Assembly: GCA_903825285.1 (NCBI GenBank)
Contig: CAIJZY010000017.1
Coordinates: forward strand, 1 to 64,000
Origin: an uncultured Opitutia bacterium
Lineage (GTDB): Bacteria; Verrucomicrobiota; Verrucomicrobiia; Opitutales; Opitutaceae
Direction: 5' to 3'
Length of the DNA: 64,000 nt
Part shown: positions 8,535-17,414 of the stretch, one piece after another
Numbering within the stretch: position 1 is the stretch's first letter
Layout: every line of letters begins with the position of its first letter
The notes under the pieces: generated by a model
Database searches by the model: none
Seen by the model: the letters and a program-made list of their open reading frames with translations, nothing else
What the model was told of the DNA's origin: nothing
Made by a program: the position numbers and the translations under genes

Positions 8535-10643
8535 TTAGGCGGACGGCGGGTTGGCGGAGGTGACGGGCAGAGTGAGCGTGAAGCAGCTGCCGCCGCCGGG
8601 CGGGACCTCGTAGGCAATCGTCCCGCCCAGCAATTCGGTCATGCGCTTGACGATACTGAGCCCGAGGCCCGAACCCTTGACGGGGCCGACATTGGAGCCG
8701 CGCTCGAACGGTTCAAAGATCCGCACGCGGTCCGCCTCCGGCACTCCGATCCCCTGATCCTCCACCGCGACCAGCGCCCGCTTTGCGTCCAGCTCCACTC
8801 GCAGGGTGACGACCGTGCCGACGGGCGAATAACGCACGGCGTTGCTGATGAGATTGGATAGGATCTGGCGCAATAGCGTGGGGTCAGTGATGAAGGGTGC
8901 CGGGGCTTCGCGGGTGAGGAGGACAAGCGAGTGTGCCTCGCGATCACCCAGCCGGGTCTCCTCTATTAGGTCCTGCAAAAACCGAGTGAGATCGACTGGG
9001 ACGGGCTTCACTTCAACCCTATCCGCATCCATTCGGTTGAGCATCAGGATTTCATCGAGCATCGTGGTCATGTGCTGCAGCGAAGACGTGATGCGGGTCA
9101 ACAGTTCGATGCGCTTGGCCGGCGCCAATTGGTCCAAGTGATGGGTCAGGATCTCCACTGAGCCCATGGCGGCCGACATGGGCGTGCGGAATTCATGGGA
9201 GGTGACGGAAATAAAGCGGGACTTCATCTCTAGGAGCAGGCGCTGGTGCTCCAGCTTGGCGGCGGCTTCGTCGGCCAGGCGTTTTGGGACGGTGAGGTCG
9301 TCCTTCAGTGCGACGTAATGGGTTCGGTGGCCGTTATTGTCGACCACCGGGGCGATAGTGGCGATTTCGTGATAAATTTCGCCGTTCTTCTTTCGATTTA
9401 TCAATGTGCCGGTCCACACCGTTCCGCCGCTGATGGTCTGCCACAGGTCGCGGTAGGTTTCTGGTGGCGTCTCGCCCGACTTCAACACCCGGGGGTTTAG
9501 TCCGATGGCCTCCGCGAACATATAGCCCGTCACCGCACAAAACCGGGGATTAACATATTCGATCTTGCCCGTCAGGTCAGTGATGACGACGGACAATGGC
9601 GCCTGTTCGATAATCTGGCCCAATTCGCGCAGTTTCTCCTCCGCCTGTTTGATTCCGGTGATGTCAATGTTGGTGCCCACCATGCGGAGGGGCTTGCCGT
9701 TCGCGTCAAAGAATGTCTGCGAGTTCGCCTTGACGTGACGGATGGAGCCATCCGGCCTAATGACGCGGAATTCGGGCGCATATTCGCGCTCGCCGCGCAG
9801 GGCCGCCTGCAGGTCATGGTCAACCCGGACCCGGTCGTCGGGATGGAGATGATCGCTCCACTGCGTGACGCCGCCGGTGAAACCTCCGTGAGGGACGCCA
9901 TAGATATCACAGATCGTGTCATCCCAGAGCTGAGTGTTATCAACAACGTTCCAGTCCCAGATGCCGATGCGCCCGGCGCGAGTGGCAATCTGGAGCCGCG
10001 CCAAGAATTCGTGCGATAAGTGCTGCACCTTAATTCTTTCCTGGTTTTCCTCCAGCAAGTTGCGATTAGCCAGCTTCAGCTCGGAAATATCGGCCAGGGC
10101 GAAATGAATCACCGGGGCGCCGTGGTCGTCCAGGATGGTGGTCGCCGTGACCTGCACCCAGCGCGGGTCGTGGTCGGGCCGGAGCAGCCGCAATTCGGCC
10201 GACTTCGACGAGCCCGTTTTGATCAGTTCGTGATGGAATGCGTAAAAACGACCGGCATCTTCCTTGAGGAGGTAGCGCGAAAACGCCTGCTTCAGGAGTG
10301 AGACGCGGGGCACACCCAGCATGGTGGCAAGCGTAAGATTGGCTTCCTGGATCAGCCCCTCGCCACTAATGGTGCAATACCCGTTCGGGGCCAGATCATA
10401 GAGGTCGAAATAGCGGCCGCGCGAGGCCTCCAGTTCCAACTGCGCCCGGCGCAGTTCCTCGGCCTGCATCTCGAGCTCGATCTGATGCACCCGCAGCTCG
10501 TGGATGACCAGCTGGGCGGCCTCGGGGGACGAGGGTTTCCCGAGCGCCCCTTTGGCGGTCGCGCCTTTCGCCTGATAGGCTGCCTCGGCCCGCTGGCGCA
10601 GCGACGGCTCGGCGTCCGGACTGGGTCGATCCAGCTTTTTCAT
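8535..10643 (-). CDS. PAS-domain sensor histidine kinase
   Basis: 702 residues, no clear membrane segment, so probably cytoplasmic. A helical leader (residues 40-75) is followed by three PAS domains: about 75-190 (NGYCTISGEGLIQEAN), 215-335 (WDWNVVDNTQLWDD, ending MVGTNIDITG) and 340-455 (SVVITDLTGKIEYVNPRF). The phospho-acceptor box FISVTSHEFRTPMSA has His483. The ATPase domain shows LISNAVRYSPVG, VEDQGIGVPEADR, a PFERGS element and GSGLGLSIVKRM. No receiver domain is attached and no response regulator gene is adjacent. The ATG overlaps the stop of the CheB/CheR gene by four bases, so the two are co-translated and probably act together. Confidence 0.9.
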   Translation of the reverse strand: MKKLDRPSPDAEPSLRQRAEAAYQAKGATAKGALGKPSSPEAAQLVIHELRVHQIELEMQAEELRRAQLELEASRGRYFDLYDLAPNGYCTISGEGLIQEANLTLATMLGVPRVSLLKQAFSRYLLKEDAGRFYAFHHELIKTGSSKSAELRLLRPDHDPRWVQVTATTILDDHGAPVIHFALADISELKLANRNLLEENQERIKVQHLSHEFLARLQIATRAGRIGIWDWNVVDNTQLWDDTICDIYGVPHGGFTGGVTQWSDHLHPDDRVRVDHDLQAALRGEREYAPEFRVIRPDGSIRHVKANSQTFFDANGKPLRMVGTNIDITGIKQAEEKLRELGQIIEQAPLSVVITDLTGKIEYVNPRFCAVTGYMFAEAIGLNPRVLKSGETPPETYRDLWQTISGGTVWTGTLINRKKNGEIYHEIATIAPVVDNNGHRTHYVALKDDLTVPKRLADEAAAKLEHQRLLLEMKSRFISVTSHEFRTPMSAAMGSVEILTHHLDQLAPAKRIELLTRITSSLQHMTTMLDEILMLNRMDADRVEVKPVPVDLTRFLQDLIEETRLGDREAHSLVLLTREAPAPFITDPTLLRQILSNLISNAVRYSPVGTVVTLRVELDAKRALVAVEDQGIGVPEADRVRIFEPFERGSNVGPVKGSGLGLSIVKRMTELLGGTIAYEVPPGGGSCFTLTLPVTSANPPSA

Positions 10644-13600
10644 GATGCGGTCCTCTCCGGCTTATCCGACGGGGCACGACTCGCCCGTTCCGTGGTGGCC
10701 ACCGCATACATTTGGCCGGACTCGTTCATCAGGGCCGTGGCGGTGATCCACACCTCCACCGTCTTCGCGGCCTTGGTCAGGCGCTGGGTGCGGTAGGGTT
10801 CGATGATTTCTGCCTCACCGAGCTGCTTGGTTTTGCTCAGCTCGCTCGCCCGCAACGCCACCGGAATGCGCTCGCGGACATTGAGCTGCAGGGCCTCGGC
10901 TTCGCTCCAGCCATACATCCGGACGGCGCTCGGATTCCAGGCGAGAATGCGACCCTCGAGGTCATGGACCGTGATGGCATCGTGGGAGTCCCGCACGACC
11001 ACCGCCATCCGCATGACCTGGTTGGCCTGCTGGAGCGCGGCGCGCGCCCGCACAATTTCCGTGATGGAAATAAAGGAGATCACCGCCCCCTTGATCACGT
11101 TGTCGAGCGTGCGGTAGGGCTGCAACCGCATCGCATACCACTCCCCCGCCTTGTTCTGCACCTCGACCTCCCGGGGCACCAGCGTATCCAGGACCGCCTG
11201 CGTGTCCTCGACCAGACGGTTGTAGCCCACCAAGTTCGACACAAAGTGAGCGATCGGCAGCCCCACATCGCCGGGGATCAGATTGACGATGCCGCTGGCG
11301 GTCGGCGTGAAGCGCAAGATGCGCAACTGGAAATCCAGGAAGATCGTCGCAATGCCCGTGCCGGCGATCAGGTTGTTCATGTCGTTGTTGGCCAACGACA
11401 GGTCGGTCACCTTGATGTTCAGCTCCGTGTTCACCGTGGCCAGCTCCTCGTTGAGCGACTGCAGCTCCTCCTTGGAGGTTTCGAGTTCCTCGTTGGTGGA
11501 CTGCAGTTCCTCGTTCACCGACTGCATCTCCTCGTTGGAGGATTTTAGTTCCTCGGTGGAACTCTGCAGTTCCTCGTTGGCGCTCTGCAGGTATTCCTCC
11601 TTCGCGAGCAGGGTTTCCTTGAGGGCGGCGAACTCGGCCCGGTCTTCCCTGGCGGGACCCTGGTCCGAAGGCGGGGCCGACCCTGCCGTCGGCGCCGGGA
11701 CGGGATCGGCGGACGGCATTTCGTCGAGGACGACCAGGTAGGGGCGCGATTCCGGCGTAACGTCCCGATCCAGCGTCACCGGATGGATCGTCAGGTTGAC
11801 GGTGAGGACGCGGTCCTCGGCTTCCACCCGGACGCCGGGATAGCGGACGATTTCGTTGGTGCGCACCGCTTCGTGCAGGGCACCCACCAGGCTGCGCCGC
11901 AGGCCCGCGCGTGCCATCTTGAGGATGTTGTGGGGACCGGGCTCACCCGCCGCCACTTCCAGGAACTTCCCGGCCCGGCCATGCACGTAGAGGATGTCGC
12001 CCTGCCCATTGACCATGACACTGCCGGGGCTGGCTTGCTGCAGAAGCGCCCGCTCCGTCAGCTCGCGCACGGTGCGTTTGACGGGGACGACCGCCTTGGC
12101 CGCAACCGGCAGCATTGGCGGGTTGGTCGGAAGCCTCGCCAAGGTTAGGTGCGCGGCCCTTGCTCCCGGCTGCAACTCCCGCCGTTGATACAGCCTGGCC
12201 TTGCGGTCCACGGGGTGGAACAGATCGAGAAACTCGCCCACCGTCTCGGAACTGCCCAGGAAAAGCGCTCCCCCGGGGAGCAGCGCGTAGTGGAAGAGCG
12301 CGATGAGCTTCCGCTGCAACTCCGACCCCAGATAGATCAGGAGATTCCGGCAGCTGATGAGGTCGAGCTTGGAAAATGGCGGATCCTTGCCCACGTCCTG
12401 CTCGGAAAACACCAGCAGATCGCGGATGTTCTTGTTGATGCGGTAGCCGCTGCCGGCGGGTTTGGCGGTATAGAAACGCGCCAGTCGCTCTGGTGAGAGG
12501 TGGGCGGCAATCCCGGCCGGATAGCGACCCGCCCGGGCGGTGGTGATCGCCTGACTATCGATGTCGGTCGCGAAGACCTGCACCGGCAGGCTGACCTTGA
12601 GCGCTTCCATGCGCTCCGCCACCAATATCGCGATCGAATAGGCTTCCTCGCCGGTGGAGCACCCCGGGACCCAAATCCGGATCGTGCCGCCTTCGGGTTT
12701 GCCGGCCACGAGCGCCGCGATGACCTGCGTCTCCAGCACCGAAAAAAGCTCCGGGTCGCGGAAGAACTGGGTCACGCCGATCAGCAGGTCGCGAAAGAGC
12801 TTTTCCACCTCCGCCGGGGTCTGTTGCAGGTATCGGGCATAGGCCTCCAGATTATCGATCTGGTGGACGGCCATTCGCCGCTCGATGCGCCGGTCAATCG
12901 TGCTGGGTTTGTAGAGTGAAAAATCATGCCCGGTCTGCGCCCGCAGCAAAATGAAGATCCGCTTGCGCGCATGATCAACCTTCGGGGCCGGCACGGTGGA
13001 TGGCGCATGGGGCTTGCCGAAAGCGTGCGCGGCGTAGGCGATCAGCTGCGCGGGCATTGCCGCCGGGGGCAGTTCATAGTCCACCAGGCCTGTCGCGATG
13101 GCACTCTGTGGCATCCCGGCAAACTCGGTCGTGCCGGGAGTCTGCACCATGACCATGCCGCCCTCGTCCTTGATTGCCCTCACCCCAAGGGTGCCATCGC
13201 TGCCGGTGCCGGAGAGCACGATGCCGATGGCCCGCTCGTGCTGATCCTGCGCGAGGGAGCTGAAGAAATAGTCGATCGGGAGGCGCTGCCCACGCGGCGA
13301 GTCGGGCTCCAGCAGGTGCAACGCGCCGTTCAGAAAGGCCAGGTTGCAGCCCGGCGGGATGATGTAGACACAGCCGGGCTGAACCACCAGGCCGTCGGTG
13401 ATCAGGAAGACCTTCATACGCGTGTAGCGCCGGACCAGTTCGGTCAGCAGACTCTCATGGTCCGGGGCCAGGTGCTGGACGAGCACGAAGGCCATGGCCG
13501 GGTCGGCCGCGGCGGGCAGGCCGGAAAAAAACGCCTCGAACGCCGCCAAGCCGCCGGCAGAGGCGCCGATACCGACGATGGGGAATGACTGGGGCGGGAC

Positions 13601-13681
13601 GGGAGATGCGACCGGGGCAGGCGAGATAGCCACCGATATGTTTTTGCTCCGAGTGGGAAGGGCTTTGGGCTTTTTTTTCAT
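10640..13681 (-). CDS. CheB-CheR-coiled-coil-PAS chemotaxis-like signalling protein
   Basis: 1013 residues from the ATG at 13681; a further in-frame ATG at 13729 adds 16 residues without an obvious ribosome site. Residues 33-220 are a CheB methylesterase with its triad visible (Ser41 in GIGASAGG, His70 in LVQHLAP, Asp162 in SGTGSDGTLG) but no receiver domain. Residues 250-500 are a CheR methyltransferase with IDRRIERRM, TQFFRDPELF and the SAM site WVPGCSTGEEAYS. A Glu/Leu heptad coiled coil (about 680-760, repeated NEELQS units) leads into two PAS domains. CheB-CheR fusions commonly end in a histidine kinase; here the kinase is the separate overlapping downstream gene. Role outside classical chemotaxis is inferred, since no receptor or CheA is seen. 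Confidence 0.9.
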   Translation of the reverse strand: MKKKPKALPTRSKNISVAISPAPVASPVPPQSFPIVGIGASAGGLAAFEAFFSGLPAAADPAMAFVLVQHLAPDHESLLTELVRRYTRMKVFLITDGLVVQPGCVYIIPPGCNLAFLNGALHLLEPDSPRGQRLPIDYFFSSLAQDQHERAIGIVLSGTGSDGTLGVRAIKDEGGMVMVQTPGTTEFAGMPQSAIATGLVDYELPPAAMPAQLIAYAAHAFGKPHAPSTVPAPKVDHARKRIFILLRAQTGHDFSLYKPSTIDRRIERRMAVHQIDNLEAYARYLQQTPAEVEKLFRDLLIGVTQFFRDPELFSVLETQVIAALVAGKPEGGTIRIWVPGCSTGEEAYSIAILVAERMEALKVSLPVQVFATDIDSQAITTARAGRYPAGIAAHLSPERLARFYTAKPAGSGYRINKNIRDLLVFSEQDVGKDPPFSKLDLISCRNLLIYLGSELQRKLIALFHYALLPGGALFLGSSETVGEFLDLFHPVDRKARLYQRRELQPGARAAHLTLARLPTNPPMLPVAAKAVVPVKRTVRELTERALLQQASPGSVMVNGQGDILYVHGRAGKFLEVAAGEPGPHNILKMARAGLRRSLVGALHEAVRTNEIVRYPGVRVEAEDRVLTVNLTIHPVTLDRDVTPESRPYLVVLDEMPSADPVPAPTAGSAPPSDQGPAREDRAEFAALKETLLAKEEYLQSANEELQSSTEELKSSNEEMQSVNEELQSTNEELETSKEELQSLNEELATVNTELNIKVTDLSLANNDMNNLIAGTGIATIFLDFQLRILRFTPTASGIVNLIPGDVGLPIAHFVSNLVGYNRLVEDTQAVLDTLVPREVEVQNKAGEWYAMRLQPYRTLDNVIKGAVISFISITEIVRARAALQQANQVMRMAVVVRDSHDAITVHDLEGRILAWNPSAVRMYGWSEAEALQLNVRERIPVALRASELSKTKQLGEAEIIEPYRTQRLTKAAKTVEVWITATALMNESGQMYAVATTERASRAPSDKPERTAS

Positions 13682-13790
13682 GGCGGCCTGCTGGTCGTGG
13701 TCGACGAACGCCGCAAGGCATCCGCACATCCGCTAACATGCGCTTGGTCAGAAGGCAGCGCTCGCCGAGAGGGCAGCGAAGGGAGGAAGC

Positions 13791-13800
13791 GTAACGTTAC
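13791..13800. promoter_or_regulatory. Palindrome GTAACGTTAC upstream of the CheB/CheR operon
   Basis: A perfect 10-bp palindrome lies 110 bases upstream of the CheB/CheR start in an AT-richer patch. It could be a regulator site, but no cognate regulator is adjacent. The interval 13730-14166 holds no gene I can support; apart from this palindrome and the short repeats at 14012-14090 I see nothing in it. Confidence 0.25.
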
Positions 13801-14011
13801 ATCTAGTAAGTTGGTTACCACCCCCGCATTAGCAAGGTCTTAGCGTCTGCCGGCACTGTGCATATATTGCCCTAAGTGCCGGGCCTCGCCGGGCTCGCGC
13901 CGCGCACGACGACGGGCAGCGGAATTCGTCAAGTTCCAGCTTGGACCACGCGTTGCAGTCGATGGCAATCCTCATGGGGATAAGCTAACGGTCCCCTGCG
14001 GGGCCATCGCG

Positions 14012-14090
14012 AATCCATCGGCATGAGTCCGAGCCCCTCTCGGTAAATCCATTGGCATGGGTTCCCACTCCAAACGGCATGAGTCCCTGT
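14012..14090 (+). repeat. Three imperfect copies of a GGCATGAGTCC-type word
   Basis: Copies at about 14020-14030 and 14076-14086 read GGCATGAGTCC, and the middle copy at about 14054-14064 reads GGCATGGGTTC. The first two are preceded by AATCCAT. Spacing is about 34 and 22 bases. They lie just beyond the 3' end of the relaxase-like gene, at the presumed edge of the integrated element. They could be protein-binding iterons or a decayed element end. Confidence 0.4.
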
Positions 14091-14166
14091 CGTTTTACAA
14101 CCGAAGGGCCCATTTCATCGGCTTGAGAAGCATTTTCTAACATAGGGGTCATTGCTTCCGTCCGGA

Positions 14167-15240
14167 TCAAGTCTCTAAGTGAGGAGGCGACAGCGGGCGG
14201 ATACCGAAACTGTTTTCGCGAACCTGAGGTCCAGAAATCTTGGGTGCTGCCAGGTTGGGCATGTGCTTGAAGACCTCCGTCACCGGGCCCGGCAGCGTCT
14301 TCTCCAACGGGGCGAAGGACAGGCGGTGAGCCCATTCCAGGACCTGTTCAAAACGGTCGAAGTCAGTGTCGTGCTTCAGGCCCCACTTGGCGGTCGCAAT
14401 GGCGATCTGGGTCAAGAATTCGGTGCGCATCACCTCGAAAACCTGGGGCGAACGCACGTAACGGTCTCCAAGAAGACGCCGGAGCGAACTGCCACGCATG
14501 AGCTTCTCGACTTGGCCGGGACGGACTACCAACCGGGCCCGCGTGATGTCGCCGTCATCGGCCACGAATGAAAACGAGGCCGCGAACCGTCCGGGGCGAC
14601 TGCCATCAATCTCCGCGTCCAGAGCCCCGCAGGCGTGCAGCGTGGCACGCAACGAATCGGCGGAAAGCAAGTCGTCCCCGACCAGGCGAATGGCCGAGCG
14701 AATGTTGCGCAGGGTCTCAGACTGGCCGCCAGCCCGGGGCCGCGTGGTCACGCTGATGGAGCGGGCATGCTCAGGGTCCTTGGGCGAGTTGTAGGGGGAG
14801 CTCTGGTTGATAAGCTCCTGCGCTAATTCGAGGCGGTATTGACCCTCGGCCCTGAAGACCGGTTGAAAGAACCGGCCCCGCAGCAGGTCAAGGCACGAGA
14901 CGCACGCATGGCCCGCGGTGCGGTCACGCATGCCGAACGGGCCGGGTTCAGTATGCTGAAGACCCAAGGTCATGACCGAGCCCTCGACACGGGCGGGCAT
15001 CATCGCGTTGAGCACCTGCTCATGGACGGCAATTAGCTCCTTCGTGGGGACGAGATGGTCGAAACACAAGGCGTAGGCAATGTGGCTCTGCGCGTAGGGA
15101 CTGTGCTGCGCGTGATGATGGAACAGCTCGGGGTCCCCATCGTAAGGCGTAGGACGGCGGGGGTCATTGGTGACACCGAAGCCGGCCGCATAGGGGACAC
15201 CATGCGCACGCGTGCCAGGAGCAAACCAGGAGATTAACAT
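14167..15240 (-). CDS. Relaxase-like mobilisation protein (possibly degenerate)
   Basis: 357 residues. The order of elements recalls mobilisation relaxases: an N-terminal strand (MLISWFAPGTRAHGV), a DGDPEL turn, a His-rich segment (HHHAQHS, QSHIAYALCF), the central VEGSVMTLGLQHTE, a AGHACVSCLDLLRGRFFQP strand where family members carry histidines of the metal site, and NSPKDPEHARS. Only part of the expected His triad is visible, so the enzyme may be inactive or divergent. The C-terminal 170 residues are unrecognised. The start overlaps the MobC-like gene by seven bases, the usual mobC-mobA arrangement. The tyrosine recombinase 2 kb away supports a mobile-element origin. An alternative is an unrelated hypothetical protein. 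Confidence 0.45.
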   Translation of the reverse strand: MLISWFAPGTRAHGVPYAAGFGVTNDPRRPTPYDGDPELFHHHAQHSPYAQSHIAYALCFDHLVPTKELIAVHEQVLNAMMPARVEGSVMTLGLQHTEPGPFGMRDRTAGHACVSCLDLLRGRFFQPVFRAEGQYRLELAQELINQSSPYNSPKDPEHARSISVTTRPRAGGQSETLRNIRSAIRLVGDDLLSADSLRATLHACGALDAEIDGSRPGRFAASFSFVADDGDITRARLVVRPGQVEKLMRGSSLRRLLGDRYVRSPQVFEVMRTEFLTQIAIATAKWGLKHDTDFDRFEQVLEWAHRLSFAPLEKTLPGPVTEVFKHMPNLAAPKISGPQVRENSFGIRPLSPPHLET

Positions 15241-15575
15241 GACGGCTCCTTTTTGAGGATTTCGTGGCGGACTAATCCGAGCAGCTGGTGAATGTCGCGG
15301 AGGTTCGACGCGGAGGGTGGAGAGCCAGCCAACCGACCCAGGGTAGCCGCGATGGACAGGAGCGCGTCCAGGCGAAGGCGTTCAGCGTAGGGGGTGGTAT
15401 CGCGATAGGTTTTCCGGCGCACGATCCGCCCACGCTGCACGGGCTCGGCGAGGAGCGTGGCCCGAACCCAGTCCGCCGTTCCCAGTCCCACAGGGACACG
15501 TTGCAGGAGTTTCGTCATCTGGTCCTCGCTCATCCGGATGTCCAGGTGCTGATCCAAGTTGGTGCGCTTGCTCAC
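15234..15575 (-). CDS. MobC-like small accessory protein
   Basis: 113 residues from a GTG start. The N-terminus MSKRTNLDQHLDIRMSEDQMTKLLQ looks like a ribbon-helix-helix strand and helix, followed by a basic stretch (RIVRRKTYRD) and C-terminal helices, as in MobC-type nicking accessory proteins. It overlaps the relaxase-like gene downstream by seven bases and starts inside the stop (GTGA) of the Sel1 fragment upstream, so the three were built as one operon. It would bind near oriT and help the relaxase. The assignment rests mainly on context and the DNA-binding look of the N-terminus. Confidence 0.4.
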   Translation of the reverse strand: MSKRTNLDQHLDIRMSEDQMTKLLQRVPVGLGTADWVRATLLAEPVQRGRIVRRKTYRDTTPYAERLRLDALLSIAATLGRLAGSPPSASNLRDIHQLLGLVRHEILKKEPSC

Positions 15576-15895
15576 GGGTTTTGTCCTCCGCTGATTTTGT
15601 CCGACGAGTGTGCTGGGTGGAGTCCCGACTCGCCCAACTTCAGCTGGGACCAGTCATAGCCCTGCTCTGCTGAGAGACGGAAAAGCCGCACAGCTTCATC
15701 GGCGTCCCGAGTTAGTAACTCGCCACTTGCATACATTGCTCCCAGAATATTCTGCCCTCTTGCGTAGCCTAAATTCGCTGCCAATCGCGCCAAATCCACC
15801 GCCTTCTTCCCGTCTTTGGGGTCACCCCATTTGCCCTCATAGATGACGCATAAATTGCAGAGTGCATCTGCATTATCCTGGTCTGCAGCTACCTA
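15572..15895 (-). pseudogene. Sel1-repeat protein, 5'-truncated
   Basis: Reading the minus strand from a TAG at 15893-15895 gives about 107 residues with Sel1/TPR-like repeats: NADALCNLCVIYEGKWG, KKAVDLARLAANLGYARGQN, LGAMYASGELL and DEAVRLFRLSAEQGYDW. No ATG precedes the repeats, and the expected upstream repeats and signal sequence are absent, so the 5' part was lost. A GTG near 15799 could still start a 75-residue remnant. The 3' end is intact, and its stop overlaps the MobC-like start, so this gene once led the mobilisation operon. Beyond 15890 the sequence switches to an excisionase-like gene on the other strand. Confidence 0.6.
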
Positions 15896-16060
15896 GTGCG
15901 CAAGACGCCCAAGGTGGTGACGCGCATGATCCGGCGAGGGGAGATCACCGCCTCTGGCCGGCCCTACTTGATTCACGTGCGCGAGGCCGAGAAGTTCGGG
16001 CTGGGACAGGAAGACGTTCGCCAGCTGCTGCTCGCGCTGCGTTGCCCGGACGCAACATGA
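15887..16060 (+). pseudogene. Excisionase-like helix-turn-helix fragment, 5'-truncated
   Basis: The plus strand reads YLVRKTPKVVTRMIRRGEI, then ASGRPYLIHVREAEKFG, ending with TGA at 16058-16060. This is the recognition helix and wing of a MerR/excisionase-type DNA-binding domain, the small protein that usually accompanies a tyrosine recombinase. No start codon or first helix is found upstream, where the frame runs into the antisense of the Sel1 fragment. It overlaps, in opposite orientation, the last codons of the recombinase frame. Inferred to be a displaced piece of the element's own excisionase. Confidence 0.5.
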
Positions 16061-17300
16061 AGTGCTGCCATCCTTCCTCCGGGGTCGATACGCCGAGATA
16101 CGTGTCCCAGAGTTTCTGTTGGTCCCGGTGACATAGAATGCGGGCAATAAGACCTGGATCGTTGTAGGCCGCTACGTGCCGGCTAGGCATTGTGTGCCTC
16201 AATCCATTGCCTGGGTTGACCACCTCCGCAGACTCGAACAGGGAGGATTTCGCGTGCATATAGTCGGACGGGGTCATCTCCCAGCACCGGTCATCGTCAT
16301 GTCCTATCGCCGCCCAGTCCCAGAAGTTCTCGGGCACGCATTGGAGCCGGTGTTCGCTCTTGGTCTTCATGATCCATTTCGGCAGCACGAGGGTCTTGGT
16401 ATCGAGCTTGATCAGGTCGCGCGTGAGCTTTGAGGCGCTGGTGAACCGCAGCCCGCAGAACACCTCGCATGCCAGCCGCGGCAGCAGGTAAGGCATCTTA
16501 TCCTTCGCGAAGACAAGCAGCTTGGCGATGTCCTTCACCGGGATCACGCGCACCTTGTCCGTCATGTCGTCCCGCATCTTGATGTCGCTGGTTGGGGAAT
16601 TCGCCACCACCTTAGGGTAGTGGTAGTAGAGTGACCTGATTTGTTTCACGTGGTCGTTAAAGGTGTCGCTGGCTTTGACCATCTCGAGGCTATCAAGCCA
16701 GTCCTCGATGCCCGGACCCGTTGGTTCGTCCATCATCGCCAGCCCGAACTCGGCCTTGAACCGGAGCAGCTTGCATCGCTTCTGCCGGTAAGAGTTGGCG
16801 TCGAGGGTTTGACCTTTCCTTTTCTTCGTAACCGCATCGGGCTCACCGGAGCCTAGACGCTTCTTCTCCTCAGCGAGGTAGTCATCAACAGCCTTGTCGA
16901 CACGCAGCGCGCAAGGTGCGTGCCCGGTCTTCTCCGTCCAGGCGCGCCATCCAGCGTAGACCTCGAGGGGTGTGACTTTCCCGATCTTTGCCTTGAACAC
17001 TCGCCATTCTGCGATCTCGTCAGAGGTCGGAACCAGGGCCACGTTGCCTTGTTTCTTAGCCGCGTTCAGTTCGATGACCTTCCGCTCCAATAACTCGGTG
17101 CTCTCGAAGAATGCCGACGGCCGGCGGGGTATGCCGCCCGGGTTGTCCCACTCGACGCCATACGGTTTCTTCGGAAGTGGCCTTCCTGGCGCACGGGGCT
17201 GCTTGATCGGGAGTAAGCGGACGCCGGTGACCGTGTCTACGTTGATCCGGGGGAGGACTCGGTCCCCTGGTTGCACGCCTGGTTGCGAATTTGGTCGCAT
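15945..17300 (-). CDS. Tyrosine recombinase / integrase, C-terminus probably altered
   Basis: 451 residues from the ATG at 17300; the frame is open to an ATG at 17363, so up to 21 more residues are possible. The middle holds a core-binding helical domain (ANSYRQKRCKLLRFKAEFG, about 200-225). The catalytic domain shows an RFTSASKLTRDLI segment around the first Arg, NGLRHTMPSRHVAAYN (Asn where the HxxR box usually has His), and the final HRDQQKLWDTYLG box with the nucleophile Tyr. The last 37 or so residues after EEGWQHF are read from the antisense of the excisionase fragment and look non-native, so the true 3' end was lost. The N-terminus lies beside the 3' end of tRNA-Val, the usual site of such integrases. 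Activity is uncertain. Confidence 0.75.
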   Translation of the reverse strand: MRPNSQPGVQPGDRVLPRINVDTVTGVRLLPIKQPRAPGRPLPKKPYGVEWDNPGGIPRRPSAFFESTELLERKVIELNAAKKQGNVALVPTSDEIAEWRVFKAKIGKVTPLEVYAGWRAWTEKTGHAPCALRVDKAVDDYLAEEKKRLGSGEPDAVTKKRKGQTLDANSYRQKRCKLLRFKAEFGLAMMDEPTGPGIEDWLDSLEMVKASDTFNDHVKQIRSLYYHYPKVVANSPTSDIKMRDDMTDKVRVIPVKDIAKLLVFAKDKMPYLLPRLACEVFCGLRFTSASKLTRDLIKLDTKTLVLPKWIMKTKSEHRLQCVPENFWDWAAIGHDDDRCWEMTPSDYMHAKSSLFESAEVVNPGNGLRHTMPSRHVAAYNDPGLIARILCHRDQQKLWDTYLGVSTPEEGWQHFMLRPGNAARAAAGERLPVPARTSRPRARESSRAGQRR

Positions 17301-17414
17301 CACGGTTGCAAACCTACCGGAACATCCCGGAACATCAAGGCACATCTGCAACCATGCAACCACAGGGTAAAACCTTAATTTCCCCTCTGTGGAGAGCTAA
17401 AAACCTTTCCGGGA

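Noticed and set aside
11400-11620. Repetitive sequence that looked like a tandem repeat or CRISPR-like array
   Set aside because: It encodes the NEELQS heptads of the coiled coil in the CheB-CheR protein. No CRISPR array was seen anywhere in the window.
13840-13975. A short minus-strand frame starting MRIAIDCNAWSKL at 13975
   Set aside because: It stops after about 45 codons, has no ribosome site and no family pattern; not enough to call a gene.
13730-14166. Possible second attachment site (copy of the tRNA-Val 3' end)
   Set aside because: No stretch matching the tRNA 3' end was found here or elsewhere near the element.
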